Assembly: GCF_030704535.1 (NCBI RefSeq)
Contig: NC_081822.1
Coordinates: forward strand, 11,711,001-11,775,000
Length of the DNA stretch: 64,000 bases
Direction of reading: 5' to 3'
Origin: Vitis vinifera
Lineage: Eukaryota; Streptophyta; Magnoliopsida; Vitales; Vitaceae
Position numbers and translations under genes: made by a program. The notes beneath the pieces were generated by a model that was not told where the DNA came from, ran no database searches, and saw only the letters and a list, made by a program, of their open reading frames with translations. Shown here one piece after another: positions 11,282 to 23,418 of this stretch; within the stretch, counting starts at the first letter, position 1, and the number at the start of each line of letters is the position of its first letter.

Positions 11282-12883
11282 TCAGGTATGGCTCCTAGCC
11301 AACAGGCAAAGAGCATTCTTCTTGTGCACTGTGATACCAGGTTTGACGTCGGTGTCTATGTCTTCCTTGTTCATCCCAGCAGGCATTTCCCAGTCGAATG
11401 AGTAAAGAAGATTAGCTAGTGTCAGCTCCACCATCACAACTCCTAGCAGTGACCCTGGGCAAGCTCTTCGTCCTCCTCCAAAAGGTATGAATTGGTAATC
11501 CTGTCCTTTGAAGTCTATGGAAGAACCCAAGAATCTCTCAGGCATGAACTCTTCTGGGTTTTCCCAGAACTCAGGATCTCTTCCAATGGCCCATGCATTC
11601 ACAAACACGAGGGTTTTGGGTGCTATCTCATACCCATCTATCACACACTTTTCACGTGTTTCTCGCGGGACCAGCAATGGAGCTGCAGGATGCAATCTCA
11701 TCGTCTCCTTCACTAGTGCTTTGAGATAACAAAGCATCTGAAGATCATCTTCATCCACAAAGCCCTTCTTTCCGATTGAATTTCTGAATTCTTCTTGTGC
11801 TTTCTTCATCACTATGGGATTCTTCATTAGTTCTGTCATCGCCCAAACCAGAGTGGCCGCACTTGTATCTGTTCCTGCGATAAATATGTCCTGCAAGGAA
11901 AATCAAAGAAAACAAATAGAAGGGGTTAACTTGTAATATGCAGGACTGTGTGTTCAATATTAATCTATCTAATCAAATTAATTTTGGACTGAAAATTAAT
12001 AAATTACCATGAGGATAGCTTTAATGTGATCCCAAGTGAGATCAACTGTAAACGAACGATCCTTCTGCAGTCTAAGCAAGATATCAGTGATGTCTTCCTG
12101 CTCAGGCATTGGTTTATTTGGATCCAGGTGCTCATCAATGATTTTTTGACAAAACAAATCCAATTCCTCGGAAACTTTCTCGAGCCTAGAAATCATGCCT
12201 GTGAGTTTGTCGACCCAGCTCATTAAAGGAAAATAGTCCGAGAAAAAGAAGGCTATCGCCATGGTCTGAATTCCACCTAGGAGTTCATGAAATCTACTTC
12301 TTTCACATCCTTCATCATCGTACCTCTTACCGAACGCAACCCTGCAGATTATGGTGCTTGTGAGAGGAATTAAGATCTCGCTTAAGTTGGTGAGCTTGGA
12401 AGCAGAAGCAAACTTGGAAATCTTTTTAATCATTTCCAGAACCTCATCTTCCCGTATGTAACGAAAGGATTGCACCCTTTTAGAGTTGAAAAGATGGAGG
12501 ACACAAATCTTCCTCATTTCTCTCCAATAATCATTATATGGGGTAAAGGTCAAACCGAGGCCATTGTAGAATAACTTCTGTTGACCAAGCAAGGAAGGCC
12601 TACCAGAAAATTCAAGATCATGTGTTTTCATGACCTCTTTTGCCATTCTTGCCGAAGAAACAACTAGGGTTGGCACGAAACCAAGGCGCAAGAACATGAG
12701 GGGGCCATATTGTTTAGAAAGTCGCCATAGGTAGAGATGAGGAGCTGATTTATCAAGCTGGAGCAAGTTTCCAATAAAGGGCAGCCCTGGAGGACCTGGT
12801 GGAAGGGGCGCTCTTCTTTGGTTTCGAAGAAGAAACAAGAGGAAGAGAGGGAGAGCTAAAAGGATAAGAAGCAATATCATCAT
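11282..12883 (-). CDS. Cytochrome P450-2, CYP71/CYP83-like (two exons)
   Basis: ER monooxygenase of the same subgroup as P450-1 and -3; substrate unknown. Exon 1 is 12008-12883 and exon 2 11282-11890, joined by a 117-bp phase-0 GT-AG intron, giving 494 residues. Two adjacent ATG codons begin the protein (MMILLL) and either may be used. Seen: leucine-rich anchor, PPGPPGLP hinge, I-helix AGTDTS (297-302), ETMR (354-357), PERF (409-412) and haem loop FGGGRRACPG with Cys 436. The exon 2 protein is nearly identical to that of P450-1, differing at about ten positions. No lesion is visible, so it is probably functional; close paralogues make transcript assignment by short reads unreliable. Confidence 0.93.
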
Positions 12884-12987
12884 GGTTTGGGGAGCTGCTG
12901 AGAGTGCTTGATATGCAAAAATGTTGAAGGAGTCTCTCCAAAAAATGAAAAAGAAACAGCTCTGAACGGCAATGGACTATCAGATGC

Positions 12988-13112
12988 AGTGTTTGATTTA
13001 CGCTGGCCGATGAGCGTGGGGCTGATTTCTAATATCATGGACCTGCTTCGGAAGCCTATTGTTAATGCTTAATTGGCAGTTTGTCACAGATCTGGTTGCT
13101 CTATGAAATGGA
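12988..13112 (-). promoter_or_regulatory. Conserved upstream block of P450-2
   Basis: The counterpart of 6328-6465 and 18030-18180. It contains the shared GGACCTGCTTCGGAAGCCTA and CTTAATTGGCAGTTTGTCAC stretches (13068-13090 for the latter), 185 bases from the start codon. A role in transcription is inferred from conservation and position only. Confidence 0.45.
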
Positions 13113-13159
13113 CTCAAATTTGGGCTTGGCTAAATGATTGGAATCAGGCTGATCCCACT

Positions 13160-16100
13160 ACGATGGATTGTGTGAAGAAGAAAGAATAAACTACAGTGTG
13201 GGTGACTTTTCAATGGATAAAGCATTAAGACAAGCAAAGCTTCATATTTTTCAATAAAGCAGTAAACTAAGGACAAAGGAGCATCTCCATCTTCCAGATA
13301 TAGACCGTAACGTGTTTGATAAATATGTATACCATTAGGATATGTTTGGATGTCAAGTCAAAATGAACTGCCCATATTTGTGTTTTATATGAAAATGGGG
13401 CCAAATCCTTGAAGGGGATTGTTTCTGTCGTGTTCTTCAGAAGTCAGTTCCACGCGTTTAAATTTTCAACGGTGAGGACTGGACCATAAATTGGATGGAC
13501 TGGAATGCAGCCTACAGATTTCGGTATATCATTTATACAAAATTAGATTCGAGAATCAGATGATATTGTTAAAAAAAGCTTTTGTGGATCATATTGGGCC
13601 TGTTTCAAATGTAAGAAATGTTGTGTTTGGGTTTCGGTTGGCCAATGGTATGCTGGTTCCTTTTTTAGACCATGATCTAATATTCGGCTCCAATTCCAAT
13701 TCCATTTACTTTGGTCTTATATACATTATAATTTCCTTCTTCTTTTTTTTTTTTTTGGTGAAATTTTCCAATATATATATCTTGAATTGCCTTAGAAGAC
13801 CTTGAATCAACAACTCCAAAGACAGAAAAAAAACTCTACAAATTGTCTTATTAGATTAAAAGTGATTATAAGAAATATTTTTAGTTTAAATAGTGTTTTT
13901 TGAAAAAATATTAGGTGTTATATAAAATTTAGGAAATATTTTTAAAAATCTGAAAAATCACTTGTAATGCTAGAAAATCAATTGTAATGTTTTTTTTTTT
14001 TTGAGAAATATTGTATAGGTAATTTTTTAAAAAACATTTTTAGAAAAAATATTTTCACTAAAAACGCTTCAAGTAAATATTATCAAACACACATTAAGGA
14101 AGACAAAAGAAAATTTAAAGTGATTTTATTTTTTGAAATAATTATGTAGATTTACTTATCTGAATAAATCCAAAATGAAATTGGCTTTAGTTTTTAAAAA
14201 ATCCATCTTATATTTTTTACACCATATTTGCAACTTGATTGTTCAAAACCATACAATTTATAAATGTTTTTAGCTTTACAAAATCTTATATATCAGGATC
14301 CTTCATATGGTGAAGACATAATTAATTTACAATCAATAATATTTTATTTATTGTTTCTCTTTAATTTAAATGTCACGATTTTTTGTTTAATCAAAATCTT
14401 ATTTCAGTGAACTTACACAATGATTCAGATCCTTGTAATATGATTTAGTGAGACATGAGTATGACATGGATAACGACCCAAGTAGGGAAACTTATCTAAA
14501 ATAGAAGTAAAAAAGTCTACAAATGTGTCTTATAAATATATTAATTTTCCCTTATTGTTTTCCTAAATGTTATTTGATATTTTTATTTTTTAGGTGTTCA
14601 TGTGTTATCTTCTTATTGAAGTGATAACTTCTTATAACAGAAAATATATCCCTTGAACTTATGTAATCATACTCTTAAAAACACGACATCTAATTCATAT
14701 TCTTGAAAACACAACATCTAATTTGTGTTCTTGAGAACACAAAATATGGTTTGCATTCTCAAGAATACAGTTGTAGGAGAGTATTCGATACAAGAAATTT
14801 ATGTTGTGTTTTCATCTTTACTTGAGTGCCCACTTCATGTGCAAAGGCTTATTATGTTTGATTTGAGTTATGTAGTTTTTTTTTTTTTTTTCACTTTTTG
14901 TGTTCTTGTGTTTAATTTATTATATTTAATTTTTTCTACTTAACTTGAATTTTTTTGCTCCACTTTTTGTTCTTTTTATGCTTTATTTATTACTTTGATA
15001 TTAATTATATTATTATTATTGCTATAATTATTTATGTTAGCAAATTTTAATTAAATAATTATATTATTATTAGAATTTAATATTATTTGTATGGACATGC
15101 ATGATACCTATTACTAGATGAAGTTATTATTTATATTATTAATATTATTATTTATCTCTTGATCTCATATACCATGAAGATGCATTCATTTTTAATTTAC
15201 AAAATTTGAAGTTGTTATTATAAAAATCATTTACCCAATGTAATGCATTGATACAAAGCTTTCCAAAGCATATGTATGAAAAAAATATATTGATTTTATA
15301 ATATAAATATACTAAAATAATCAATACAAGATGATAAGCTTATTTTTTTCTTATATACCATTTGACATCTTATATATAGATATAATTTTTGTTCAAACTA
15401 TTACCTAATATAATACATCTTTACTCGTATCGAGTACTTTCCCTCATATAGCATAGATATTCTCTACTCCCACAATGCCAACTACAACACAAAGGGAAAA
15501 CATCCACTAAATAAAAGGAAATCTCTTCAAGGGAGCTTCCAATGGCTGAAATTGGTGGGGAAATTGCTTGCAATCTATTATAGGCATAGGCTAAAAATGT
15601 TATACACTTAATTGATTGCAACTTAACGTTCTCGGATTCCTAGTAGTGGTTCTTATAAAAATATAAAAGGTGCGTCTCTTATATAATATAGTCTTTCTTA
15701 AACAGCCTATTTAAAGAGTCATCAGGAAGCAGTATATATATAAAAATTGAATTGCTCTAATGGAAGGAGGGAGTTAAATTATATTGTCTGTAATAAAATA
15801 ATAATTTTAAAAAATAAAAGACAAAATACGGAGAAAAAAAGAAGGTATAATTGATTTAAAAGTGAAAATCATGAGCATTTTTTTATTTTTTAGATTAAGG
15901 GTTATAAAAACATAATAACTAGAGATGTATAAGTTATTTGTAAAGGATAATTTCTAGCATTTTTTTTTTCAATGATACATGCAAAATAATTAATCGATTG
16001 TTTGTTTGTTTTTTTTTTTTTTTTTCAAGTCTTAAATCAAGTTACTTTAAGATTTAAAATTAAAGTAAAATAGAAAAAAAAATGTCTTTTCCATCAAGAG

Positions 16101-16298
16101 AATTTTTTTTTGAAAAAGTGGTGATTTAAAAAACAAACAATTTTAATTGCTTTGAAATTAAAGTTAAGGAAAATTTAAAAATTAAAAATAAAATAAAACT
16201 TTAATATGGAATACACTAAAAGTAATGACAAGAGTAATTGGCTGTTGTTTCTTTGTACTAATTCATGTCAAATAAAAGTAGGCATATTTACTGTCCCA
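13160..16298. other. Spacer between P450-2 and P450-3, a duplicate of the previous spacer
   Basis: No gene is supported. About 14440-14910 and 15735-16120 are diverged copies of 8650-9060 and 10290-10760. The order of the two blocks is the same in both spacers, so they were copied together with the P450. Poly-T runs at about 13743-13757, 14878-14890 and 16010-16025 may be retroposon tails or simple repeats. Confidence 0.7.
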
Positions 16299-17917
16299 TT
16301 AATGACTAGGGATCCTCGCCAAAAGGCAAAGAGCATTCTTCTTGTGCATTGTAATACCAGGTTTGACGTCGATGTCTATGTCTTCCTTGTTCATTCCAGC
16401 GGGCATTTCCCAGTCAAACGAGTAAAGAAGATTAGCTAGTGTCAGCTCCACCATCGCAGCTCCTAGATTTAAGCCTGGGCAAATTCTTCGTCCTCCTCCG
16501 AAGGGTATGAGTTGGTAATCCTGTCCTTTGAAGTCTATGGAAGTTCCCAAGAATCTCTCAGGCATGAACTCTTCTGGGTTTTCCCAGGACTCAGGATCTC
16601 TTCCGATTGCCCATGCATTCACATACACTAGGGTTTTGGGTGGTATCTCATACCCATCTATCACACACTTCTCAAGTGTTTCTCTCGGGACTAGCAATGG
16701 GCTTGCAGGGTGCAATCTCATCGTCTCCTTCACAATTGCTTTCAGATACGGAAGCTTCTGAAGATCATCTTCATCTACAAAACCTTTCTTTCCGATTAAA
16801 TTTCTGAGTTCCTCTTGTGCTTTCGTCATCGTTCTAGGATTCTTCATGAGCATTGTCATTGCCCAAACCAAGGTAGCTGCGCTTGTATCTGTCCCTGCGA
16901 GAAATATGTTCTGAAAAAAAATAAAAAATAAAAAATAATAATAATGAAATTAATTAAGAAAAAAATAGACATGGGTCATTTCTAATATGCTTTAGATTCA
17001 TGTTATCTAGTCATACTAATTTTGGGGTAAAAATAAATTACCATGAGAACTGCTTTAATGTGATCAAAAGTGAGATCAATTGTAAACAGACGATTCTTCT
17101 GCAGTTTAAGTAAGACGTCAGTGATGTCTTCTTTCTCAGGCTCTGGTCTATTTGGATCCAGGTGCTCATCAATGATTTCTTGATAAAACAAATCAAATTC
17201 CTTGAAATTTTTATCGGCCAGAGCAATCATCCCTGTGAGTTTATCAACCCAGCCCATCAAAGGAAAATAATCCGAGAAATAGAAGCCTCCCACCACAGCC
17301 TGACCTTCACCTACGAGTTTCTGAAATCTGCTTCTTTCATATCCTTCATCATCGTACCTCTTACTGAAAGCAACCCTGCAGATTATGGTGCTTGTGAGAG
17401 AAATTAAGATCTCACTTAAGTTAGTGAGCTTGGAAGCAGAAGCAAACTGGGAAATTTTTTTAATCATTTCCAAAACCTCATCTTCCCGAATGGGACGAAA
17501 GGATTGCGCCCTTTTAGAGTTGAAAAGATGGAGAACACAAATCTTCCTCATTTCTCTCCAATAATCATTATATGGTGAAAAGGCCACATCCAGGCCATTG
17601 TAGGATAGCTTCCGCAGACCAAGCAAGGAAGGCCTACCAGAAAATTCAAGATCATGTGTTTTCATGACCTCTTTTGCCATTCTTGCTGAAGAAACCACTA
17701 GGGTTGGCACAAAACCAAGGCGCAAGATCATGAGGGGGCCATATTGCTTAGAAAGTCGCCATAGGTAGATATGAGGAGCTGATTTATCAAGCTGGAGCAA
17801 GTTTCCAATCAGGGGAAGCCCTGGAGGACCTGGTGGGAGGGGCGTTCTTCTTCGATTCCGAAGAAGAAACAAGAGAAAGAGAGGGAGAGCTAAAAGGATA
17901 AGAAGCAAAATCATCAT
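16299..17917 (-). CDS. Cytochrome P450-3, CYP71/CYP83-like (two exons)
   Basis: Third member of the P450-1/2/3 subgroup; ER monooxygenase with unknown substrate. Exon 1 is 17042-17917 and exon 2 16299-16910, joined by a 131-bp phase-0 intron. The acceptor is TTTTTTTCAG before AACATATTT, so exon 2 begins NIFLAGTDTS, upstream of the first Met in that exon. The product is 495 residues: anchor, PPGPPGLP hinge, AGTDTS (297-302), ETMR (354-357), PERF (409-412), haem loop FGGGRRICPG with Cys 436. It differs from P450-1 and -2 mainly between the F and G helices (KLVGEGQAVVGGFYFSDY against LLGGVQTM...), a substrate-recognition region in this family, and ends in RIPSH. A weak TATA-like TATTTAAAT lies at 17986-17994. 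Probably functional. Confidence 0.93.
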
Positions 17918-18029
17918 GGTTTGGGGTGTTTGGGGAGCTACTGAGAGTATGTGATATGTAAAAATGTTGAAGGAGTCTCTTTAAAATTTAAATACACTTC
18001 TCAACGGCAATGGACTATCAGCTGCAGTA

Positions 18030-18180
18030 TTTGATTTGTGTTGACCAGTGAGCGTGGCCTATCATCCAAAGGGCTGATTGATGAAATCATTGAAATCATG
18101 GACCTGCTTCAGAAAGCCTACTGCTAATGCTTAATTGGCAGTTTGTCACAGATCGGGTTGTTCTGTGAAATGGACTCTAG
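18030..18180 (-). promoter_or_regulatory. Conserved upstream block of P450-3
   Basis: The counterpart of the blocks upstream of P450-1 and -2. The shared core CTTAATTGGCAGTTTGTCAC starts at 18130, 213 bases from the start codon. Conservation and position suggest promoter elements; no specific factor site is claimed. Confidence 0.45.
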
Positions 18181-18429
18181 TGGTTAGGATCATAACAACA
18201 CAAATTTGGCTTGGCCAAATGAATGGAATCAGACTGATCGATTACGTGATGAATAAGAAGTGATTATAAGCCACCCCTCTGTTTCTGTCGTGACAGAATA
18301 AATACCTAAAGAGGAGGTACAGAAATTAAAGGACCACTTGTGAAAATTATCCATCAATTAATGTGAATGTTCAATGAAGGAAAAGTTAGGACAAATAAAA
18401 CTAGAAACCTTCTCAAAAATTTCTCAATC

Positions 18430-19173
18430 AAGTAATAGGACAACGGCAATTCCTTTCAAGGATCTGTCCACAATTTCCACAAGAACAAACGTGGACGGTG
18501 AGGACTGGACCCTAAAATGGGACTTGGCTCCACCGACAGGAGACTTGAATAATATTATTTAGAATAATTTGAATCCAGAATCATGCACATTGACATTGTT
18601 GGGTCTGTTACAATTGCAAAGGAACATTGGGTTTGGGCTGGCCTGCTCATTCTTACAACTATAGATGCAATTGGGCTCGGTCTATTGTTCCAAAGGTTAA
18701 TTTGATCAGATGCATACAGGCTGCTTAATGAACCATCTTGTGTTATAGGAAGAACAACGTACGATGATTTTGCGCTGTGGGTGAATCCTAAACAAACAGA
18801 GAAGAGTTGAAGATATCAAAGTGATCATCTTCCGGACGTGACAATAGAAACAGGAGCTAGACAGAGGTGGTTTTTTGTGAATACCTACCACCCGTGAAAT
18901 ATGTGCCAAGACCCGTGAAATATGTGCCAGACTGAGAAGGACGAAACAAACTCTACAGCGATGTTGATTGACCAAGTGAGACAAGAAAATTACAAAGTAA
19001 CTCAAGCAAATATCTGGATAAAATATCGAGTCATACTTTTCCCTTTTCAAAATTTCGACGCCTTAATTTTCTACAACTTGTTGATACCTCGTGCTCCTGG
19101 TGTTCCACGTAGTTGCCAAATGGATGGACACGCAATCTCAACCCACAAAGGTTCTTGATTCAGTCGTTATACC
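18430..19173. other. Upstream spacer of P450-3
   Basis: No credible gene. The first 210 bases match the flank of P450-1 at 6780-7025. Around 18650-18720 there is a further match to about 7830-7905 (ATAGATG, TTGGGTTGGACC-like), so the flanks stay alignable past the site where the MITE at 7027 inserted in the other copy. Confidence 0.5.
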
Positions 19174-19850
19174 TGTAAAAGACATCCGGACAGGGTGTCC
19201 GGACCCACCCTCCGATGGTTTTGTTAGCCATGGTTAGAGAGGGAGATATAAATCAGTTGGCCTTTTACTAGGTATCAGGAGATTACCTTCCTCTTCGTGT
19301 GAAGGTTTATATATAGTGCCAGGAGTACTGTTCCTCTCATTAATGGTGGGGAGATATTTTATGTTGTCATGATGATATTTAGATGGCAACAGGGTCATCA
19401 CCACCCTACGGGCGGATGTCAGAGATCATGAGAAGTGATCATGTAGAATGATCGTGGGAAGTGACTTGTTGTCACCTCAATCCGTCCTTTCACTCTGCAG
19501 GTGATGGGACGTGGGCCATGGTTGGTTGTTGTGATAGCGTGTAAGACTCGCTTTACTTTAGTCAATGATCCGGACGATCATATCCGGATAGCCATGTTGG
19601 TTATCCGGATGTATTGTGGAGCGGGCGCATTAATGGAAGTCGTCCGGATGTCTATGCTTTGTAAGCGTCGTTTGTTCTTCTTTAAGGTAGTCCGGATAAA
19701 AAGTGCGCCATGTGTGCTTTATAGAAAGATCCAGATGAGGATGACCCGGATGACAATGCGTGCCATGTGTCACTGTAAGATGCGTGCCACGTATCACTGC
19801 AAGATGCGTGCCACGTGTTTCTTGGAGGGAGGGGTCCCTACACAACTGAC
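19174..19850 (+). mobile_element. Probable LTR or LTR fragment rich in TCCGGAT motifs
   Basis: A GC-richer block that starts TGTAAAAGACATCCGG and ends near GGGGTCCCTACA. It has two TATA-like sites (GAGATATAAATC at about 19236, TTATATATAGTG at about 19307) and scattered TCCGGAT/ATCCGGA motifs, a texture common in plant LTRs. No convincing 5-bp target duplication was found, so the limits are uncertain and it may be truncated. Reading frames inside it are not credible genes. Confidence 0.45.
19757..19828 (+). repeat. 24-bp tandem repeat, three copies
   Basis: The unit begins TGCGTGCCACGT and recurs at 19757, 19781 and 19805 (period 24), with a few differences. It lies inside the LTR-like block 19174-19850. 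Confidence 0.8.
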
Positions 19851-21107
19851 CAAGACCGGAAAGTAAAATATCCAATTTGGTGTGTTCTTCTCAATTATTA
19901 TGAGACAGTCATCTTAGAGCAGAGCCCAAAGTATCGGCCGAGTCGTATCCACCTCGACACTTACCGCAACGAGTCCGATATCAAGTGCAATCCTATGCAC
20001 TAACTCAGCACTAAATTGGTAGGACTCAGTTGGCTTGTCTCAAATTTCGAGTTAACTCGGTTGAATCGATTAAATTACAAAAGTTTTTATGATTCAAATT
20101 AGTGATTTTTTTTCCCTTTCAAATCAGAACATAAAGATCATAAATTTTTTTAAAAATATCAGAGGAAGAAGAAACATTAAAATTTAATCGAATGGTGACT
20201 TCCTTTTAAGTCTAAAAGAGAAGAGATCAGACAGATGAGGGCTCACTTACCTCATCACAATTGACGAAGCACAGGAGCTTTGGGGCTGATGGATGGTGAC
20301 TCCTCAGCGTCGATTTCAGTGGACTAAGCATTGGATACCTTTTTCGGTGATGACGACCATTCAAGGAGAGCTTCTACGGTGGGTTTGCAAACTTGCAGTC
20401 CGGTGGACATGGGGATAGTGAAAACCATTTTTGGGGGAGTATAGTAAAAGTGGAATGTTATGATTTATATGCACCATGAAATTTAATGAGAATAACACAT
20501 TTGAATATTTTTAATTTATTATATAATCTATTTTTTTTTTGTCTTATAACATTCCAAATTAATTAAAGTAGAAAATCAATAATTATTTAAAATATATATT
20601 TAAAAAAAAATCATAATTATAAAAACAACATTTTAATAATAGGTTTATATTAGGGAATCAATAATTATTTTTGTATGTTATAAAGATTATATTTATACTT
20701 GAATTATTTTTAATTTATTATATCATATAAATTTTTTATCTTATAATATTGTAAATTTTAATTATATTAGGAAATCAATGAATGCTTTTATAATTATTTA
20801 AATGATGTTAGTTATGAGACAATTTTATTTTATTATTTTTTTCTACCTTATTTATTTGTACCTATTTTCTAATAATTTACGTAATTTTTTTATAATTTTT
20901 AAAACTTTCTAATTATCATAATTTGTGTATCGTTGATACCAAACCCATACACCGAGACTTATGTGCCTTAAGATCGTCCGAATCAATAACTGATATTGTG
21001 ACTTTGAACCATGTCTTAAGAGTCATCGTTTCCTAGTAGATAACTATGAGAACAACAACTAGGATCAGAAAGGTTTTGCTGCAGGGGGATCGCATGGATG
21101 TATTTTT
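19851..21107. other. Spacer without recognisable genes
   Basis: Moderately GC-rich until about 20470, then AT-rich. No domain, splice-compatible frame or known repeat was recognised. Possible remains of the interior of the LTR-like element upstream, but nothing in it shows this directly. Confidence 0.4.
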
Positions 21108-21434
21108 CATATATTTTTCTGTGTCTCGTGGACAGGTAACTTCCATCGTTTGAGCTTCCACATGGTAATTGATACCCCACTAAACCGCAACTGGTGGAAA
21201 CCTCCAAGGATGTTTCCAGCAAGTTGGCCAAGTTGTCCCGTGAAGGGTCCCCATTAATTATTGAAGCAATTCATATATTTTTCTGTGTCTCGTGGACACG
21301 TAACTTCCATCGTTTGAGCTTCCACATGGTAATTGATACACCACTAAACCGCAACTGGCGGAAACCTCCAAGGATGTTTCCAGCAAGTTGGCCAAGTTGT
21401 CCCGTGAAGTGTCCCTGTTAATTATTGAAGCAAC
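21108..21434. repeat. Tandem duplication of about 164 bp
   Basis: Two copies in direct order (21108-21270 and 21272-21434) sharing CATATATTTTTCTGTGTCTC at their starts and AATTATTGAAGCAA at their ends, with only a handful of substitutions. The origin of the unit is unknown. On the minus strand it reads open and is joined in frame to the broken 3' end of the P450 pseudogene, which explains an apparently extended reading frame there. Confidence 0.85.
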
Positions 21435-21539
21435 GAGAAAAAACAAAATTATTATGGAAAATGGAAAAATGACATAGCATAAATTATTAAATTGATTCCA
21501 TATACAAATTTTTGATAGAAAGTTGATGAAATTTAACAG

Positions 21540-23418
21540 CATTGTGACACCATGTTTCACGTCGGTGTCTATGTCTTCTTTGGTCATACCATTAGGCATT
21601 TCCCAGTCAAATGAATAAAGAAGATTACCTAGGGCAAGCTGAATAATCACAGTTCTAAGATATATTCCAGGACAACCTCGTCGGCCAGCCCTAAAGGCCA
21701 TTAGCCCATAATGTTGTCCTTTGAAGTCGATAAAAGTACCCAAAAATCGCTCAGGGTTGAACTCGTGGGGGTTTTCCCTGGATTCAGGATCCCTTCCAAT
21801 TGCCCATGCATTCACAAACACTAGGGTTTTTGGTGGTACCTCACACCCATTGACACTGCAATTTTCAGGTGTTGCTCGCGGTATCAATGGAATGGGTGGA
21901 TGCAATTTCATTGTCTCCTTGGTTAATGCCTTGAGATAAGGAAGCTTCTCAATATCATCTTCATCTCTAAAGCCCTTCTTTCCTCCTATATTTCTGATTT
22001 CTTCTTGGGCTTTCTTCATCACTATTGGATCCTTCATTAGAGCTGTCATTGCCCAGACCAAGATGGCTGCAATTGTATCAGTTCCTCCTACAAATATATT
22101 CTGCTAAGAAAATTAGTATATATATGTGGAAATATAATTCATGTGTATCTTCTTCAGATTAAAAATAATTAACTTGAAAAACTGACTACCATGACCACTG
22201 CCTTAATGTGATCTTGAGTGATATCAATTGCAAATGAACTGTCATTAATTCTGCCGACCAATTAAAATGTCAGCGATGTCTTCTTGCTCATATTTTGTTC
22301 TCTCTGGATTCAGGTGGTCGATGATTTCTTGGTAGAACAAGTCCAATTCCCTCAAAATTTTCTGGAGCCGTGCAGTTAGGCCAGTGAGTTTGTCTACCCA
22401 GCCCATAAAGGGAAAATAATCCTTAAAAAAAGAAGCTCCCATAATGGCTTGAGCTTCGGATAGGAGTGTATGAAATCTACTTCTTTCCCATCCTTCATCC
22501 TCGTACCTTTTACTGAAAGCAATCCTACAGATGATGGTGCTTGTGAGAAAATGCAGTGTCTCGCTCAAATTGACGAGTTTGGAAGCAGAAGCGAACTTGG
22601 AAATTTTCTCAATCATTCTAGAAACCTCATCCTCCCGAATAGAACGAAAGGATTGCGCCCTTTTAGAGTTGAAGAGATGAAGAGTACAAATCTTTTTCAT
22701 CTCCCTCCAGTAGTTAGTATATGGAGCAAAAGCCAAATCTAGGCCATTTTAGGATAACTTTTGCTGGCCAAGCAGGGAAGGCCTACTAGAAAATTCTAGA
22801 TCATGGGTTTTCATGACCTCTTCTGCCATTCTTGCAGAAGAAACCACTAGGGTCGGCACGAAACCGAGGCGCAAGAACATGAGGGCGCCGTATTTCTCAG
22901 AAAGCTGCCAAAGGTAGCGATGAGGAGCTGATTTATCAAGGTGGAGCAAGTTCCCAATGAAGGGAAGGCCTGGAGGACCTGGTGGCCGGAAGAAGCATTC
23001 CTCCATTGTCTCTCTTATTTCCAAGAGGATGAGAGGAAGAGCCAAAAGGATAATGTTGGAATCCGTGCAAGCGATTAATGGCGAAAAATAGAAAAAAAAG
23101 AGAAAGAAACGTGGTTTGTTTAATTGCTTATGTCCACAGGGAAAAATTATATTTACTATGTTAAAATTAGATTTACATAAAAGGGTATTTATACTAACCC
23201 TTAAAAAAAAATTTCAAAAATATCCATGAATCATAACGAGGGCACCCCCAACCTATCGTTTGCCCCACAACAAAATAAGTTCAAGTCTGAATAGTAAATG
23301 TCGTCGCTACACTCTCGTTCCACTCCGCTTCACTCCAATATTTTGCCCATTTTCTTCATATGTCTTTTCGCTCATATATGAACCACATACTACAAGAGAT
23401 AAGAACTAACATCATCAT
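21540..23418 (-). pseudogene. Cytochrome P450-4 pseudogene
   Basis: A CYP71/CYP83-like copy with many lesions. The ancestral start (three ATG codons at 23410-23418) is separated from the rest by a 344-bp insertion after about seven codons. A TAC Tyr codon in the SYNGL stretch has become TAA (about 22748). Four extra bases after IGRQN (about 22245) shift the frame at the end of exon 1. Exon 2 begins at 22100 with a good TTAGCAG acceptor and NIFVGGTDT, but ExxR is ETMK (Arg to Lys), the haem loop reads FRAGRRGCPG (Gly to Arg after Phe), and the usual C-terminal MHKKNALCL is lost at about 21540, replaced by unrelated DNA. Not functional. Confidence 0.92.
23054..23397. mobile_element. 344-bp insertion in the P450-4 anchor codons, GATAA target duplication
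   Basis: The 5' coding sequence of P450-4 is interrupted between GATAA (23049-23053) and a second GATAA (23398-23402). Removing the insert and one copy restores the alignment with the same region of P450-1 to -3. The insert starts TGTTGGAATCC and ends CTACAAGA. The 5-bp duplication and TG start would suit a short solo LTR, but the right end lacks the usual CA, so the class is unsure. No coding capacity. Confidence 0.75.

Noticed and set aside
19501..19866. 121-codon open frame rich in Arg, Met and Cys
   Set aside because: It lies within an LTR-like block and a 24-bp tandem repeat; composition follows the repeat rather than a protein.
21258..22061. A P450 exon with a novel long C-terminal tail
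   Set aside because: The tail is read-through into unrelated DNA after the loss of the normal 3' end; the gene has other inactivating lesions.
23054..23397. Intron in the P450-4 anchor region
   Set aside because: None of the sister genes has an intron there, and the GATAA duplication points to insertion.
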